NCBI GenBank assembly: GCA_039583695.1
Contig: JAVKSL010000007.1
Location: 1 to 64,000, forward strand
Source of the DNA: JAVKSL01 sp039583695
GTDB taxonomy: Bacteria > Actinomycetota > Acidimicrobiia > Acidimicrobiales > JAJPHD01
Reading direction: 5' to 3'
Length of the DNA: 64,000 nt
The position numbers were made by a program, and so were the translations under genes. This document shows, in pieces, positions 61,233 through 64,000 of the stretch (its first letter is position 1; every line of letters begins with the position of its first letter). The notes beneath the pieces are model-generated. The model did not search any database and was not told the DNA's origin. It saw only the letters and a list, made by a program, of their open reading frames with translations.

Positions 61233-61490
61233 ATGGAGGGCGTCGAGTTCTGGGAGCGGCTGGACCGCAGCGAGGAGTGCTGGACCTGGGCCGGCGCCAA
61301 GGATCCCAGCGGCTACGGCGTCCTCAAGGTGAAGGGGACCCTCTGGAAGGCACACCGGCTGGCCTGGAGCCTGGATCGCGGTATCGAACCGGCGGCGGGC
61401 GTCTCGATCCTGCAGACCTGTCAGAACCGGGCTTGCTGCCGGCCCGATCACCTTGTCGAAGGTCCCAGTCATCGCCGTCAACGCAAGTCA
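61233..61490 (+). CDS. HNH-like endonuclease fragment
   Basis: From an ATG at 61233 (GAGGGG just upstream) the frame encodes about 86 residues like phage HNH endonucleases: CWTWAGAKDPSGYGVL, KAHRLAWSLDRG, and ILQTCQNRACCRPDHLVEG. Beyond 61490 the same frame stays open to 61781 but reads as noise over the integrase. The domain is shorter than usual after the final HL. The integrase reading frame takes over here in another phase, so this may be the 5' part of a frameshifted or shifted-frame gene. HNH proteins often accompany mobile elements. Confidence 0.6.
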
Positions 61491-61492
61491 CG

Positions 61493-62827
61493 CCGGCCCA
61501 CGGCTCGGGCTCACTCGAAGAGGTCCGTCCCGGTGTCTGGCAGCTACGTGTCTCCCTGGGGAAGAGCCCGTCCAGCGGTGCCTACGGGCGGGCGACCCGG
61601 ATGTTCGAGGGGACCAGCACGGAGGCGCACAAGGCTCTCGCCGCCCTCGTGGCGGCTGGCGCCGCGGGCAGCGTCGTGGTCGGCTCGGATTCCATGGACG
61701 CGGTGTTCGACGCCTGGCTCGCCCACCTCGAGCGGATCGGTCGCTCTCCCAACTACATCACTGGCGCCCGCCGCAAGATAGACCGCAACCTGCGCCCCGC
61801 TATCGGGACCAAGGCAGCGAGGAAGGTCACGGTTGCCCTCCTCGACGAGGTGCTTGGCGGGCTTGTGGCCTCGGACCGCCTCGGCGGCCCCCTCAGCGCC
61901 GCCACGATCAGGCAGCACAAGCAGATCCTCTCCAGCGTCTTCACCTACGCGTGGAAGCGTGACCTGGTGCCCACCAACCCAGTCCGCAAGCTCGACGTCG
62001 CCCCGGTACCGCAGGCGTCCATCGTCGAGCCCACCATCGGGGAGGTCATCGCTCTCATGGAGGCAGCAGAGGCCGAGCCGGTGAGGCGATCGAGACACGG
62101 GCGGCCTCAGCACCGGCCGGAGATGAGCACGGCCATCTGGCTCGGCGCGGTCCTGGGCGTGAGGGAAGCCGAGCTGTGCGCTCTTCAGCTGGACGACTTC
62201 GACTGGGCGAAGCGCCGAGCCCGGATCGACCAGTCCATATACGTCGACGAGGAGCACCGCACCGGCGTCCATGTCAAGGACACCAAGAGCCACAAGGCGC
62301 GCTTTGTCGCCCTGGACGCGGTGAGCATCCGGGTCGCTCTCGAGCAACTCGAGTGGCTGAAGGCCAGAGCTGATGAGGGTGCTGTGGAGCTGGTCCCGAA
62401 CCCTTACCTGTTCTCCGACGCCCTGGACGCGTCGGTTCCGTGGCGACCCAACTACGTTTCCAGGTGGTTCGCCACGGTCCGGGCGAGATGCGGGGGCGCG
62501 GTCCGCCCGGAGGTGCACTTCCACTGCCTCCGCCATTTTCACTCAACCCACGCCCTCGACCTCGGCTATCCGATCACCGCGGTGGCGGGCCGCAACGGTC
62601 ACGACCCCTCGGTCCTGCTCAAGGTCTACGCGCACCACCTGGAGCAGACCGACCGCAAGATCAGCGAAGCGGTCGCCGCCCTGGTTCCCCGACCCAAGTC
62701 ACGGGCGGCTGGCAGGTCTGCCGTCGATGTAGTCGAGCAGCCGCTTTCGCGACACCTTGACGGTTCCGCCGATCCGCAAGACGGGTACGGGGAACTCGCC
62801 GCGGGCGCACAGCCTGTAGGCGGTTGA
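61493..62827 (+). CDS. Tyrosine site-specific recombinase (integrase)
   Basis: About 444 residues of phage-type integrase. The N-terminal arm-binding part begins HGSGSLEEVRPGVWQLRV and the core-binding domain has MDAVFDAWLAHLERIGRS and YAWKRDLVPTNPV. Catalytic residues are visible: Arg in LGVREAEL, H-x-x-R in HCLRHFHSTH, and the nucleophile Tyr in LLKVYAHH. No ATG, GTG or TTG starts the conserved N-terminus in this frame; the listed start is where resemblance begins. Translation may come from the HNH frame by frameshift, or the gene may be broken. It lies next to tRNA-Cys, the likely target. The tail overlaps the excisionase-like gene. Confidence 0.82.
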   Translation, partial: PAHGSGSLEEVRPGVWQLRVSLGKSPSSGAYGRATRMFEGTSTEAHKALAALVAAGAAGSVVVGSDSMDAVFDAWLAHLERIGRSPNYITGARRKIDRNLRPAIGTKAARKVTVALLDEVLGGLVASDRLGGPLSAATIRQHKQILSSVFTYAWKRDLVPTNPVRKLDVAPVPQASIVEPTIGEVIALMEAAEAEPVRRSRHGRPQHRPEMSTAIWLGAVLGVREAELCALQLDDFDWAKRRARIDQSIYVDEEHRTGVHVKDTKSHKARFVALDAVSIRVALEQLEWLKARADEGAVELVPNPYLFSDALDASVPWRPNYVSRWFATVRARCGGAVRPEVHFHCLRHFHSTHALDLGYPITAVAGRNGHDPSVLLKVYAHHLEQTDRKISEAVAALVPRPKSRAAGRSAVDVVEQPLSRHLDGSADPQDGYGELAAGAQPVGG

Positions 62828-62950
62828 CGCGCCGATCCCGAGAACTTTGGCAGCCTGGGCGAGTGACATCGTGAGCGCTTCGCCGGAGGCCAGGTTGGCA
62901 CTCGTCTCGGCGCACTCGCCGGGCGTCGGTCGGGATAGGTCGATCGCCAT
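62699..62950 (-). CDS. Excisionase-like helix-turn-helix protein
   Basis: An 83-residue protein whose last 55 residues match the excisionase/MerR-like winged HTH (HTH_17): MSLAQAAKVLGIGASTAYRLCARGEFPVPVLRIGG in parts (LGIGASTAYRL, GEFPVPVLRI) and KVSRKRLLDYIDG. Such proteins steer integrase toward excision. It converges with the integrase and overlaps its 3' end by 129 bases, a compact arrangement seen in small integrative elements. The ATG at 62950 is chosen; an in-frame GTG further upstream near 63025 is possible. Confidence 0.8.
   Translation of the reverse strand: MAIDLSRPTPGECAETSANLASGEALTMSLAQAAKVLGIGASTAYRLCARGEFPVPVLRIGGTVKVSRKRLLDYIDGRPASRP

Positions 62951-64000
<1,050 letters not shown>

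Overview
The window is GC-rich bacterial chromosome, tightly packed, with many GTG/TTG starts and 1-4 base stop/start overlaps. Gene content points to Actinomycetota, perhaps an Acidimicrobiia-like lineage (inference). The pointers are an eno / FtsB-like / DUF501 / Ppx gene set, a CtaG-type oxidase assembly factor, a UbiE-like methyltransferase, an F420-type FrhB protein, and NarL-type two-component genes.

Layout. 0.1-1.3 kb: a small DUF433/DUF5615 toxin-antitoxin-like pair, a DUF1778 antitoxin remnant and tRNA-Lys. 1.3-9.4 kb: DsbA-like protein, a large beta-propeller lipoprotein, PAP2 phosphatase, a RecB-like Fe-S nuclease with a hexapeptide-repeat tail, alpha/beta hydrolase, MalQ and DedA. 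9.5-13.4 kb: a two-gene DMSO-reductase-family complex (fused DmsB-DmsC plus a nitrate-reductase-like catalytic subunit). 13.4-17.0 kb: ECF sigma factor, divergent zinc-finger anti-sigma factor, a membrane protein and CtaG. 17.2-20.0 kb: cupin, response regulator, histidine kinase and a membrane protein. 20.2-24.5 kb: methyltransferase, GH31 glycosidase and a secreted SGNH esterase.

24.6-39.2 kb: eno and an FtsB-like gene, then a roughly 11.5-kb xanthine/CO-dehydrogenase-type molybdenum hydroxylase cluster (coxL-coxS-coxL-coxM-moxR-coxE-xdhC, then mobA-like and coxG), then DUF501 and ppx. The molybdenum cluster looks inserted into the usual actinobacterial eno-ftsB-DUF501-ppx order. 39.2-41.8 kb: a glycan-related gene and a GT2 glycosyltransferase. 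41.8-50.2 kb: one-carbon and methionine genes (short MetE-like protein, MetF-like protein, full MetE, GcvP, GcvT).

50.2-57.3 kb: an assimilatory sulfate operon, cysH, siroheme sulfite reductase, an FrhB-like flavoprotein with two ferredoxin clusters, a TauE/SafE transporter, cysD and cysN. The FrhB-like gene overlaps the sulfite reductase gene by one base. This suggests sulfite reduction driven by reduced F420, like a split form of the methanogen Fsr enzyme, and it is the most interesting system here. 57.3-60.9 kb: geranylgeranyl-reductase-like oxidoreductase, UbiE-like methyltransferase and membrane proteins.

61.0-64.0 kb: tRNA-Cys followed by an HNH-like reading frame, a tyrosine integrase and an excisionase-like gene, then about 0.85 kb without genes and a broken ilvC fragment. 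This looks like the edge or remnant of an integrated element. Short in-frame tandem repeats recur in linkers and at gene ends across the window. Two arrays (after cysN and after the 59.5-kb membrane gene) duplicate the stop codon itself.
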